Part shown: piece after piece, positions 42,964 through 51,490 of the stretch
Layout of the letters: each line of letters begins with the position of its first letter
How positions within the stretch are numbered: position 1 is the first letter of the stretch
NCBI RefSeq assembly: GCF_027921745.1
Contig: NC_079239.1
Location: forward strand, 2,445,501 to 2,509,500
Source of the DNA: Schizosaccharomyces osmophilus
Taxonomy: Eukaryota; Ascomycota; Schizosaccharomycetes; Schizosaccharomycetales; Schizosaccharomycetaceae
Direction of reading: 5' to 3'
DNA length: 64,000 bases
Notes under the pieces: generated by a model
Seen by the model: only the letters and a program-made list of their open reading frames with translations
The model's database searches: none
Told to the model about the DNA's origin: nothing
Program-made: the position numbers and the translations under genes

Positions 42964-43884
42964 ATGGGGCCAATTAAGAATAAAATTGTTCGTCAGCAAT
43001 TGTACTTGAAAGAATTACAAAGAAGAAAGAAAGAAAAATTGGAAAAACGAAAGGATAGAGCCAAAGAAGAAGAAAAGGAACCAGAAAAGAAAGCGGCTCG
43101 CCTTGCTGAAAATGTACCTGAAACCATTGAATCCAAACGAGTTTACGATGAGACGGTTTTGCAAGATGAGCCAGATGAAGAGGTGCAGGCTGAAATCCAA
43201 GACGATGAGTTTGCTGCCTATTTTAACGAGGAGAGAAGATTCCCCAAACTATTGGTAACTACCAGCAAACGCGCTTCACGGAAGTGTTATGACTTTGCTT
43301 CAGAATTACTGGACTGCTTTCCGAATGCGGAATTCCGTAAACGAACCGGGAATATTGAAATCCATGAAATTGCTGAAGCGGCTACCAAACGCGGTTATAC
43401 TGACTTGATTGTCTTGAATGAAGATCGCAAACAGACCAACGCTCTCACTTTAATTCATTTACCAAGTGGACCTTCTTTTTACTTTACTCTTTCCAGTATT
43501 CAGTCTGCACAAGAAATATCCAACCATGGTCGCTCAAGTGGTCATATTCCAGAACTGATCATTAACAACTTTAGCACTCGGTTGGGTTTAACAGTTGCTC
43601 GCGCTTTCCAATCTTTGTTTATCCAGCAACCTCAAATCCAGGGTCGACAAGTTGTAACTATTCATTGCCAACGTGATTTTCTTTTCTTCCGTCGTCACCG
43701 TTACGACTTTCGAGAAAGGTCGAATCGACCAGATGGCATCGGTACAGGTTTGCAGGAATTAGGACCACGTTTCACCATGCGCTTAAGAATGGTTCAAAGA
43801 GGAATTTGGGATAATAAGAAAGGCGAAGTCTTCTTTGAAAGCAACGCTGGCGAGGAATCTGATAGACGCAAATTCTGGCTTTAA
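42964..43884 (+). CDS. rpf1: rRNA processing protein Rpf1 (Brix domain)
   Basis: The intronless gene encodes 306 residues from the ATG at 42964 (MGPIKNKIVRQQ). A Lys/Glu-rich N-terminal helix (KELQRRKKEKLEKRKDRAKEEE) precedes the Brix domain (about 100-290). That domain contains PKLLVTTSKRASRKCYDFASEL, FPNAEFRKR, YTDLIVLNEDRK, HLPSGPSFYFTLSSI and ELGPRFTMRLRMVQRGIWD, the sigma70-like region that binds 5.8S/25S rRNA. Rpf1 helps assemble early nuclear pre-60S particles. It follows sdo1 in tandem. Confidence 0.95.
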   Translation: MGPIKNKIVRQQLYLKELQRRKKEKLEKRKDRAKEEEKEPEKKAARLAENVPETIESKRVYDETVLQDEPDEEVQAEIQDDEFAAYFNEERRFPKLLVTTSKRASRKCYDFASELLDCFPNAEFRKRTGNIEIHEIAEAATKRGYTDLIVLNEDRKQTNALTLIHLPSGPSFYFTLSSIQSAQEISNHGRSSGHIPELIINNFSTRLGLTVARAFQSLFIQQPQIQGRQVVTIHCQRDFLFFRRHRYDFRERSNRPDGIGTGLQELGPRFTMRLRMVQRGIWDNKKGEVFFESNAGEESDRRKFWL

Positions 43885-44252
43885 AAAAATGGGCGGTGTA
43901 TCTACGAATATGTATTATATTTTCATCTTTTGATCGTTTCAGGATGTGAAGCAATGGTCACGTGTGGTACAGTGTTATTTAATCAAAAGTCTTCGATTGG
44001 AACAAAACAAAAAACAAAAAGAACTAGAGCTTACTTTTGGAATTTGAATCGGGGTTTATGAGGGAAAAATAAGTCTTACTTAATAATATTTTGGCTTTAA
44101 TATAAAATGTATTTCTGTGAGGCTTTCCTGTAATTAAATGATAAGTAAAGAGAAGGGCTGAAGAAATCTAAAGTACCATTTCACACTCGCTCAAAAACTG
44201 TTCACCTCTGTTGCAACGACTGTAAAACATGAAACACATGCCGAACGAAAAG
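43885..44252. other. Convergent rpf1/mL40 spacer
   Basis: About 370 bases of AT-rich 3' flank. It includes one CACGTG palindrome at about 43961. No gene is seen. Confidence 0.5.
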
Positions 44253-44630
44253 TTAACTCATAATTCTTGGGGGAGTGTCTGTGGGTATCCGTGTCTGTAT
44301 AGGGAATCTCCGACTTTTTGATCCTGTCATAGAGGCATTAAACAGACTTTCGCTGGTTAAACGAAGTTCCTCACAGGCCTCTTGCATAGCTTGGAATTGT
44401 TTCTCATATGAACATTTCAATTCTTTTTGCTTTCTACTTTGATGTATGCCCCAGGCTCTATTGATAATTTCATGCTTTTTCCATGATTCCTTGTCCATAT
44501 GTAGAGCATTTTCATTGGGGATTTCATACAATGCACTTCTCAGAAGCTGCACGGATTCATCACGAACACTAGGGCCAGTTTTCTTACTTGCTTTTGTAGC
44601 TTTTGCCAAAAGCCGTAAAGTAGACTTCAT
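44253..44630 (-). CDS. mrpl28: Mitochondrial ribosomal protein mL40
   Basis: The intronless gene encodes 125 residues. The basic start MKSTLRLLAKATKASKKTG looks like a mitochondrial presequence. The body INRAWGIHQSRKQKELKCSYEKQFQAMQEACEELRL matches the MRP-L40 domain (AW...h...r...l.k.y..m..A..eL). This is budding yeast Mrpl28, a mitochondria-specific large-subunit protein. Similarity is judged by eye over a short protein, so confidence is moderate. It is divergent from uS12m. Confidence 0.78.
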   Translation of the reverse strand: MKSTLRLLAKATKASKKTGPSVRDESVQLLRSALYEIPNENALHMDKESWKKHEIINRAWGIHQSRKQKELKCSYEKQFQAMQEACEELRLTSESLFNASMTGSKSRRFPIQTRIPTDTPPRIMS

Positions 44631-45226
44631 GCTGGATCAACTTTTTTTAGAGCTTTTTCAAGAAACTGAATTTAGTAAATCCAAATCGAAAAGGCCGAAA
44701 TACAAACCAATGCTTAACCAAAAAAAGACCGAGGAAGTGTGACAGGGTTAGACAGGTATTTACTGAGTACACTGCCTAATAGGGTAGCCCAAGGACCAAA
44801 GACAGAGACTGGACTTGAAAAGAGAACGAAGTAAATAAAGTGATTAAATATACTTTTTCCTTTTTTTCTGGTTTCTTATTCCCCCGTTTTGCCGAAAAGC
44901 ATTTACAGTCACTTTGGTTACCTTGGAGTACTTGAAAAGTAAGTATGTGAATACGGTTGTAAAGTTTAGGATTTCCCTTTATCAAAGTTCCACAATTATT
45001 ACACGCAATCACAGATGAAAGCCGTTCCAAGGCCCATAAAAGAAGCGTTCAACTGTGTTTTCTCTTCAAGTTGTGAGTAACAACTAAAAGTGTTACCTCA
45101 CGAAAGGAAACCAACCTTGCCATATTCTTACGACGTGCCGCTTTCATTCAAGTGTTTCTTTACGCACAGTTTAAGGGAGCTGCTGGCTATTTATTTCTTA
45201 TATTTCTCCTCTTTTGTTTGACAGCA
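44631..45226. other. Divergent mL40/uS12m region
   Basis: About 600 bases. A minus frame at 44776-45030 (84 codons, TTG start) contains a CxxC and a CxC and then turns low-complexity. No start or splice pattern supports it as a gene. Confidence 0.4.
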
Positions 45227-45745
45227 ATGCTATTCTTTCAGAGGTCTCTGCTGCCTATCTTTGGCGCGCGACAAATACCAAGACTTTTCGGCAGGATACC
45301 AAGCATACCAAGCGCTGTGAGCATTCCAAATGTTCGTTCTTTTCAAAACTCTTCCATTTTGATGCGTACACTAAACCAGTCCATGAAGAAGAAAAACAAG
45401 AATGTGTCAAACACGAATCAACAACAGTCATTATCACTTGAGGGTGGTCCCTTCAGACGAGGCGTGTGTACGCGTGTCTTTACAGTGAAACCAAAAAAAC
45501 CAAACTCCGCTGTCCGTAAAGTCGCAAGAGTTCGTCTTTCATCGGGCCGATTTGTTACTGCTTACATTCCAGGAATTGGTCATAATGCTCAAGAGCATGC
45601 TGTCGTGTTAGTTCGAGGAGGTAGAGCGCAAGATTGTCCTGGTGTCCAGTATCACATTATCCGAGGCGTATACGATATTGCTGGTGTTGTAGGCCGTGTT
45701 TCGTCGCGGAGCAAATACGGAGTGAAAAAACCAAAGACTACTTGA
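45227..45745 (+). CDS. Mitochondrial ribosomal protein uS12m
   Basis: The intronless gene encodes 172 residues from the ATG at 45227. The first 60 or so residues ([20 protein letters not shown] onward) form a basic presequence. The rest is a bacterial-type S12: [30 protein letters not shown], then [41 protein letters not shown] and the [11 protein letters not shown] end. The PNSA and [10 protein letters not shown] loops contact the decoding centre. The frame continues upstream only through a GTG codon. Internal Met codons around residue 50 are possible alternative starts. Confidence 0.92.
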   Translation: MLFFQRSLLPIFGARQIPRLFGRIPSIPSAVSIPNVRSFQNSSILMRTLNQSMKKKNKNVSNTNQQQSLSLEGGPFRRGVCTRVFTVKPKKPNSAVRKVARVRLSSGRFVTAYIPGIGHNAQEHAVVLVRGGRAQDCPGVQYHIIRGVYDIAGVVGRVSSRSKYGVKKPKTT

Positions 45746-46241
45746 GCGTACGACGAACGCTATTCTCTATGTGCAAGAGTTACCCTCTAGAGAAAGGGGT
45801 TGAATTTTTTTTTGTGATGTGTACAACAATTAAGGAAAACCTGTATCTTGTTTGGTTGTTGCCAGCGAACTATCGACTTGTATGAATTAGGTCGAATGTT
45901 CGTTGTGATGGAAGCGTATCAAATTCCTTTCGTTCGTTCTCATAATTAATTTTTGACGGAAAGATTGCTGTTAGTAAAATGCCAACCACGAAGATTGGAA
46001 ACGCACCCTTTTAATTTCCTTGGAATATCTATTTTATGTGAGAAGCACATAAAACAACACATCTTAAGCGTGTATATTTTCATCATAATCGTACTGAATG
46101 CTTAGTTACTTACTTATTTTACTTGACAGTACCGAATGCAATGAAACTGGTCCAAAAGAGACTCATGAAATTTGTAAAGAAATGAAATTAAACTACATAA
46201 ATTCTTTAACCTTAGACTCAACAACACATATAACACGTAAT
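45746..46241. other. Convergent uS12m/hxk2 spacer
   Basis: About 500 bases of AT-rich sequence with the 3' flanks of both genes. No other feature is supported. Confidence 0.5.
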
Positions 46242-47597
46242 TTACTTTTCCTTAACAGCTTGTAAAGCACAAAGAGCAGCACCAATACCACTACCGTCCT
46301 TAGCAATGCCAATGCTAATGTTCTTCTCATCTTCACCAAGCACATCCTTCAAAGCATCACGGAGCATGCCGACGAAGTTGGGGTAGTGCTCGACCAAGGA
46401 GCCGTCAACACCGATATCGGCCTTCTTACCGGCATGGCCAGTAGTAAGGTAAAGGGAAGCAATGGGAACGGAAGAGATACGGGCAGAGCGACGGCCAATA
46501 CAGTAAGCAACATCATAGATAAGCAAAGCTTCGCTGTCGTCGCGGAAGCGGATGCCGTAGGGACGAAGGACTTCCTTGATGTTTTCGGCGGAACGGTTGA
46601 CGACGATGCGAGAAAGCACGGAGGTCTCAAGGGACCAAGAGTCGGTGACGGAGGGAGGGATGATACCGTTGTTAAAGTTGTAAACCTTGATCAAATGGAA
46701 CAAGGCACGACGGAAGAGCTCACCCAAATACATACCAGAGACACGCTTCTCAAACATTTGACGGCCAGGGTTAGGAGTATCGTGATCGAGGAGCAAGTCG
46801 TAACGGGTAGCGGGAAGGCTCTTGAAGCTACTGGCTCCCCATTCGATGTTGATGAGCATCTTTTCTTTGTTGCCGGCGTCGTTGAGCTTAGGGATGTCGG
46901 AGGAGTTTTCGATGTAGGCACCGTTGGAACCAGTACCGAAAATAACACCCATGATGGTGTTGTAGGCATTGGAAGTATAAGCACGGGTAACGAGGGTACC
47001 GACAGTATCGTTGATAACGGCTTCGATGACAACAGGAAGCTTGCGGTCCTTCATACCTTGGGTCAAAGTGGAACCAAAGTCGAGGCCGATGGCTTCAGGG
47101 ATGTTGAAGCCCTTGGTCCAGCGAATAAGGGTGGTGTCAACGATGGAACGTTGGCTCATGGGGTAGGAGAAGGTGAAACCCATGGGAAGGAATTCCTTTT
47201 CGGGGACACCGACCTTTTCGGGGAAGTTTTCGTTGATGAAAAGTTCGATGTGGTCGCAGATGAAGTCAACCAAAGGTTGAGCAGACTCGTTACGAACGAT
47301 TTCTCTGGGCAAAGTAGCCTTGCTTTGCTTCATCTCATACTTGCCTTCACCGAGAAGACGAACCCAACAGACACGCAAGTTGGTACCACCCAAGTCAAGG
47401 GCCAAAAAGTCACCCGTTTCTTCACCAGTGGGAACACTGCTGATGTAGGCAGGTGCCATGGCAAGCATTTCGTCGTCCTTTTCAAGACCCTTTCTGCGAA
47501 GTTCATCGAAATCTTCCATAGCATGCTTTAAAGCATCTGTGGGGCATTCAAAGTCGCTGATCAGCTTCTTGACAGCTTGTTCAAGATTTGCTTCCAT
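46242..47597 (-). CDS. hxk2: Hexokinase Hxk2
   Basis: The intronless gene encodes 451 residues. It phosphorylates glucose and fructose with ATP, the entry step of glycolysis. The phosphate-1 motif is LALDLGGTNLRV (65-76), the sugar-binding block MGFTFSYPMSQ, the catalytic base Asp197 in AVINDTVGT, and the phosphate-2 motif GVIFGTGSNGAYIE. NIEWGAS also contacts sugar. Codon usage is strongly biased as in highly expressed genes, and a 380-codon antisense frame is an artefact of that. Fission yeast has two hexokinases. Hxk2 is chosen from length (about 455) and neighbours; Hxk1 cannot be fully excluded on sequence alone. Confidence 0.92.
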   Translation of the reverse strand: MEANLEQAVKKLISDFECPTDALKHAMEDFDELRRKGLEKDDEMLAMAPAYISSVPTGEETGDFLALDLGGTNLRVCWVRLLGEGKYEMKQSKATLPREIVRNESAQPLVDFICDHIELFINENFPEKVGVPEKEFLPMGFTFSYPMSQRSIVDTTLIRWTKGFNIPEAIGLDFGSTLTQGMKDRKLPVVIEAVINDTVGTLVTRAYTSNAYNTIMGVIFGTGSNGAYIENSSDIPKLNDAGNKEKMLINIEWGASSFKSLPATRYDLLLDHDTPNPGRQMFEKRVSGMYLGELFRRALFHLIKVYNFNNGIIPPSVTDSWSLETSVLSRIVVNRSAENIKEVLRPYGIRFRDDSEALLIYDVAYCIGRRSARISSVPIASLYLTTGHAGKKADIGVDGSLVEHYPNFVGMLRDALKDVLGEDEKNISIGIAKDGSGIGAALCALQAVKEK

Positions 47598-47632
47598 TAT
47601 GAAAAATAAAATGTAAACTAAAAAAATATGTT

Positions 47633-47655
47633 AGACAGACAGACAGACAGACAGA
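47633..47655. repeat. (GACA)n tetranucleotide repeat
   Basis: About six tandem GACA units lie in the probable 5' leader of hxk2, about 40 bases before its ATG. Confidence 0.85.
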
Positions 47656-48314
47656 AAAAAAAAGAAAAAGCAAAAGCAAATGCTTTTTGTTGATTAGGAA
47701 ATTTTTTCTTACCAAAAAAAAGGAGAAAATTTTTCTACCAAAAAAGTGAATGTGGTAAAAGTAAGAAATCCGAAGAGGGAAGAATTTTTGTAATGTTTAC
47801 GGAACAACACCAAGTCTTCACAAAAAAAAAGTGAGAGAAATGTTCAAGTTTCGTTAAAAAAAAAAAAAAAACAGAAACAGAAAAATAAAAAAAAAAATAA
47901 AAGTAAAAAGAAAAATCAAGAAATTCCAAGTACAGACAAGAGCTTCGCTGTAATTCTTGGAGTGACGATGATATGAATAACGATGATGTTGTCGTTGCTT
48001 GACAAAAACAAGTTTGACAGTTTCAATCGTTTCCTTTTATACGACTCGGGTTGATGTAATCAACAAAGAAAGCGGTAGTATCGAACAACACAACACTTCC
48101 AGCGACCGGGATCGGAAGAACAAGCAAGCAAGCAAGCAGGCTAGTACACCTGATGACAGGAGAATATAAATACAACCTTGGACAAAAATTGACAGTCGCT
48201 CCTAAAGAAAAGGAAAAGTAACCAAGAAGAAAACGAAGATTGAAAAAGATATCAGAGATACGACACCAAAAATAAAAAAATAAAAAATAAAAAAATAAAA
48301 AAAAAGGGCGAGAC

Positions 48315-48334
48315 GAAACGAAACGAAACGAAAC
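48315..48334. repeat. (GAAAC)n pentanucleotide repeat
   Basis: Four tandem GAAAC copies sit next to AAATAAA-type runs (48270-48304) in the hxk2 upstream region. Confidence 0.8.
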
Positions 48335-49185
48335 TACAAGCAAATTACAAGCAAACAAGACTCAACGATTTCAAGAATCGCAAATTGAAAACTGGTAAAC
48401 AACAAAAGATTCACCGGAAAAAAGTGACGCAAGGGTGAAAAGGATCAATTAGCGGGACCGGATTTGAAAGCCAATAAAAAAAAGAATTGGAAGTGACGAA
48501 ATGCAAAAGGGATCTACGTAATGAATTCAAAAGATGATAGGTAGAAAAACTCGGAACAATTGACCGGGATGGAAAAAGATAGCCAATGGAAAGAGGAGGA
48601 ACAGGGTCGTTGTAATAGAAGAAACGATAGAGTGGAGACAAACAAAGGGTAGAGTTTATTAGATAGATGACCAGGAAGAAGGAAAGAACGTTGGGGGTGT
48701 CAATACGAGAGACGGAGAGGAAAGATGGAGGGGAGGTTTGTTTTGTTTTTGTTTGAGAAAAGAAAAAAAAAAGAATTTCAATCGATTTAATACACTCTAG
48801 TAGTAAAATATTAAAAGTAAAAAGTTGGTAAAATATGCTGATGCTGAGGGAGGGCGGCTCTTAACAAAGAAAGGAATGGAGATGAAGAAAAAGGCCCGAA
48901 GCGCTTTGTTTATATAGCGAGGTCATTCCTTGTTGACTCCGCACTGAAATCATTAAAGTTACCAATTAGAATGCTAAAAGCCTTTTTCTCTCCTAATCGT
49001 CTCCAATGACGCAAGGATCTTTGGTATAAGGTTCGCAGAGTCACAGTGGTGGTTGCTCTAGGTCCGGTGAGGCCTGGTGAGACTTGGTGAGACCTGGTGG
49101 AGGAAGAAGGGCTGTGACTTGGGTTACTTGGGAGCATTGTAAAAGCAAAGACATGCTCTGCTGGTTGAACGTTGGCATTGAGCGG

Positions 49186-49188
<3 letters not shown>

Positions 49189-49217
<29 letters not shown>
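49189..49217. repeat. (GA)n dinucleotide repeat
   Basis: This uninterrupted GA run of about 14 units lies inside the GC-richer part of the hxk2/stg1 spacer. Confidence 0.9.
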
Positions 49218-49223
<6 letters not shown>

Positions 49224-49627
49224 GCAAGGCAAAGATAATGTCGTGTCGTGTCGCATCCTCCTTTTGCTGCATGCATACTCGTTTCCGGCTATTGTTTACG
49301 TTTCGGAACAAACGGGGATGGGGACGGGGACGGGAACGAGAACGAGATCGGGAATTGAAACTGTAACTCTCTTGGTTCTCCTCTTTCCCCGTGCGATTCC
49401 AACTCCACCCGCGGAGTCGGTTGTTTACCTCCACCCCCGACCGAAGACCCCCGCTGTGGAATCGCAGGGACAAATCCCAGTACCCCACTAGGGACGGGCC
49501 CACTAAGAAGTCATCCCACTAGGGACTATGTGGGCCATTTCAAGGAAGAACACATCTACAGAGATCGCTCTCCAAGCGTTCTCTGGTGGAGGTCACACAC
49601 ACCACTTTCAGTGGAGGTTACTTGGTA

Positions 49628-49663
49628 AAGTAGTAGTAGTAGCAGTAGTAGTAGTAGTAGTAG
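49628..49663. repeat. (TAG)n triplet microsatellite
   Basis: About 12 TAG/GTA triplets with one interruption, the same unit as the run at 10311-10357. Confidence 0.85.
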
Positions 49664-49832
49664 AATACCAACACTAGAAAACAGCAATATTACTTTTTTT
49701 TTTTTTTATTTTTTTTTTCAATAAATTTGCATTTCTCTCTACAAGCTTATGCTTCAACACTCTATGTTTATGCACCATTGCATTCCTTTTCATTATCACT
49801 TTCATACTTTCATACGTTCATACGCTCATACG

Positions 49833-50357
49833 TTAGTACATGTTCCCTGTAGGATCTCTCCTAGAAGAAAATGTAATCTTTTCGCTTCCCTGAGTAGGCC
49901 CGTCATAGCTACCATACTGGAGACTATGGGTTCCTTCTCGAAGAACTCGTTGCTGCTGCGGCGAAAACGTACGAGGCTTTTTCTCTGCTAGCTTTGGTCC
50001 TAGCCCATGTACTTTGTTGGGAAATTTCTTCGCTGCATACCGAGAAAACGAGTGAATCGCTCGCAACACTTGTTCATCGTTTCGCCGTTCAAACAAGTCC
50101 GCTGTTTGAAACATATCTTGCGAGGGCACTCCAACCACTTGCTGAGCAAAATTGATAAATGTCGAAATGTTTTCCATTTGCACAAAAGGCATCTTGGAAT
50201 CTTTAAAGCGAATGTTCCCCTCCAATACTTCCTTGCAGATCTGACACAGCAATACTCCTGACCGTAATTGTTCTAACAGCTCTTCGTTTGCATTCAACGT
50301 TATACGTAGAGTTTCCTCAATCCATTCGCGAGCCTCCTGCTCTAGTTCCTTGGACAT
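49833..50357 (-). CDS. stg1: Transgelin/SM22-like actin-bundling protein Stg1
   Basis: The intronless gene encodes 174 residues from the ATG at 50357 (MSKELEQEAREWIEETLRI), the S. pombe Stg1 length. One calponin-homology domain (about 1-120) has LLEQLRSGVLLCQICKEV, MPFVQMENISTFINFAQQVVGVP and FQTADLFERRNDEQVLRAIHSFSRYAA. A single calponin-like (CLIK) motif follows in the tail: GLGPKLAEKKPRTFSPQQQRVLREG. Stg1 cross-links F-actin and stabilises patches and ring. The frame extends a few codons upstream only through TTG. Confidence 0.94.
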   Translation of the reverse strand: MSKELEQEAREWIEETLRITLNANEELLEQLRSGVLLCQICKEVLEGNIRFKDSKMPFVQMENISTFINFAQQVVGVPSQDMFQTADLFERRNDEQVLRAIHSFSRYAAKKFPNKVHGLGPKLAEKKPRTFSPQQQRVLREGTHSLQYGSYDGPTQGSEKITFSSRRDPTGNMY

Positions 50358-50721
50358 CTTTTTTCGCCTTTTCAATACCAAATCTCACAAGTCCGTTTGC
50401 AGTTGCTTTCGTGAACGAATTCCCTCTATATATAACAAATGTCCCTTTTCAAAGCTCTCTTTTGCCTGTAAACGATCTTTCCTTTGCTCACGATAGCTTT
50501 TCCTTTTTGGTATGCGAAAACCACGTTCCCAAGTCAGCAAATCTTTCCAACTGAAATTCGCATTCTTGATATCATCCAAACATACATAGAAAGCAAGATT
50601 AAGAGCAATTCTTTTTCTTTTTCTTTTTCAAAAGAAAAAAAAAAATAAAAAAATAAAAAAAAAAAAAAACAAGAAAACTCAGACTCCATACCCCGCATCA
50701 ACAAAATAAAAAAAACAGGAA
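50358..50721. other. stg1 upstream spacer with an open minus frame
   Basis: A minus frame at about 50385-50579 is open for 63 codons with a basic, coding-like composition but no in-frame ATG. A/T homopolymer-rich sequence at 50600-50700 separates it from the tRNA gene. Confidence 0.4.
50708..50715 (-). terminator. RNA polymerase III terminator of tRNA-Lys
   Basis: A run of eight T on the minus strand starts seven bases after the tRNA 3' end, as expected for a Pol III stop. Confidence 0.75.
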
Positions 50722-50803
50722 CTCCCAAGGCGAGAATCGAACTCGCAACCTTCTGATAACCTTCATAAGAGTCAGACGCTCTAACCGATTGAGCTACCCG
50801 GGA
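50722..50803 (-). tRNA. tRNA-Lys(CUU) with an 8-base intron
   Basis: The 82-base minus-strand gene folds into a standard cloverleaf. The acceptor stem TCCCGGG pairs with CTTGGGA using two G-U pairs, followed by discriminator G. The D arm is GCTC...GAGC. The anticodon stem TCTGA pairs with TCAGA, and the loop CTCTTA gives anticodon CTT. The T arm is TGCGAGTTCGATTCTCGC-like. An eight-base insert (TGAAGGTT) lies one base 3' of the anticodon, the canonical place for a tRNA intron. No CCA is encoded. Internal A and B boxes are visible. Confidence 0.93.
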
Positions 50804-51490
50804 CTTTCTTATTTTTTCCAAATTCATAAACTTTCTATACTCATTTTTAAAACCAACAATTCTCAAATCATTCAGCTTCTACTAGAACTTTTTCAAACGT
50901 CTCTTTCATTAACATATCCACTCGCCCTTTATTTCTTTTCCTCTCTTCTCCTACACCTCCCTTCAATACCGCGTTACGATCAACTACGCTGTCCTTCCAT
51001 CCTACCTTTATAGGAATGCAACACCACTACCTGGGAACAAATGTAGACCATTTTTCATAAACGACGAGGTGCACACAGGATCTCTCATCCATTTGATTAC
51101 AAACATTCCTCTCGTGTGCTAACGACTTACGTTGGACGCCAAAAAGGCCGGATTCCTTTTTTCATACTCATCGTGTTCTGTTGTGTCATCTTTCCTCCTT
51201 TAATTGTTTTGGGTTCTCTGTACAATCTTATAAGCATTTCCTTCACTTGCTCGATCAGCGTTTGAAACATTTACACGCTATGATTTCTCGGAATTGATTG
51301 ATGTACATAGATTTCTTTTGACGAGATTTTAAAGACTCTTCTTTCTATCAGTTCTTTTTTATTTACTTATATATACAAAACTTAAACGATTTTCGGTTTA
51401 CTCTTGGAATCAGTTACACAAGTGGGTTTTCCCAATTGACTTGATTTGTGTTAAATTTCATTGTTTATTTCATTTTCAAGAATTGCTTCC
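50804..51490. other. tRNA upstream / sea2 promoter region
   Basis: About 690 bases of T-rich sequence upstream of both sea2 and the divergent tRNA gene. No other gene is seen. Confidence 0.5.

Larger units (their letters stand above)
47598..49832. other. Large hxk2/stg1 intergenic region
   Basis: This 2.2 kb region begins with an A-rich (T-rich on the hxk2 strand) probable leader. It carries (GACA)n, (GAAAC)n, (GA)n and (TAG)n repeats and a GC-richer island at about 49000-49650. Two long opposed frames there (49084-49491 plus, 48910-49503 minus) are low-complexity and lack homology signs. I cannot support a protein gene; noncoding transcription is possible. Confidence 0.55.

Noticed and set aside
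46386-47531. A 381-codon plus-strand open frame over hxk2
   Set aside because: It is an antisense shadow of a highly codon-biased hexokinase gene; the minus strand carries all hexokinase motifs.
48910-49503. Opposed long frames (197 codons minus, 135 codons plus) upstream of hxk2/stg1
   Set aside because: Both are driven by the GA repeat and GC-rich repeats, giving Arg/Glu or Ser/Leu runs, with no domain and mutually exclusive strands.
50534-50866. 110-codon minus frame with the phrase SRVAQSVRASDS
   Set aside because: It is the translation of the tRNA-Lys gene, a common false ORF.
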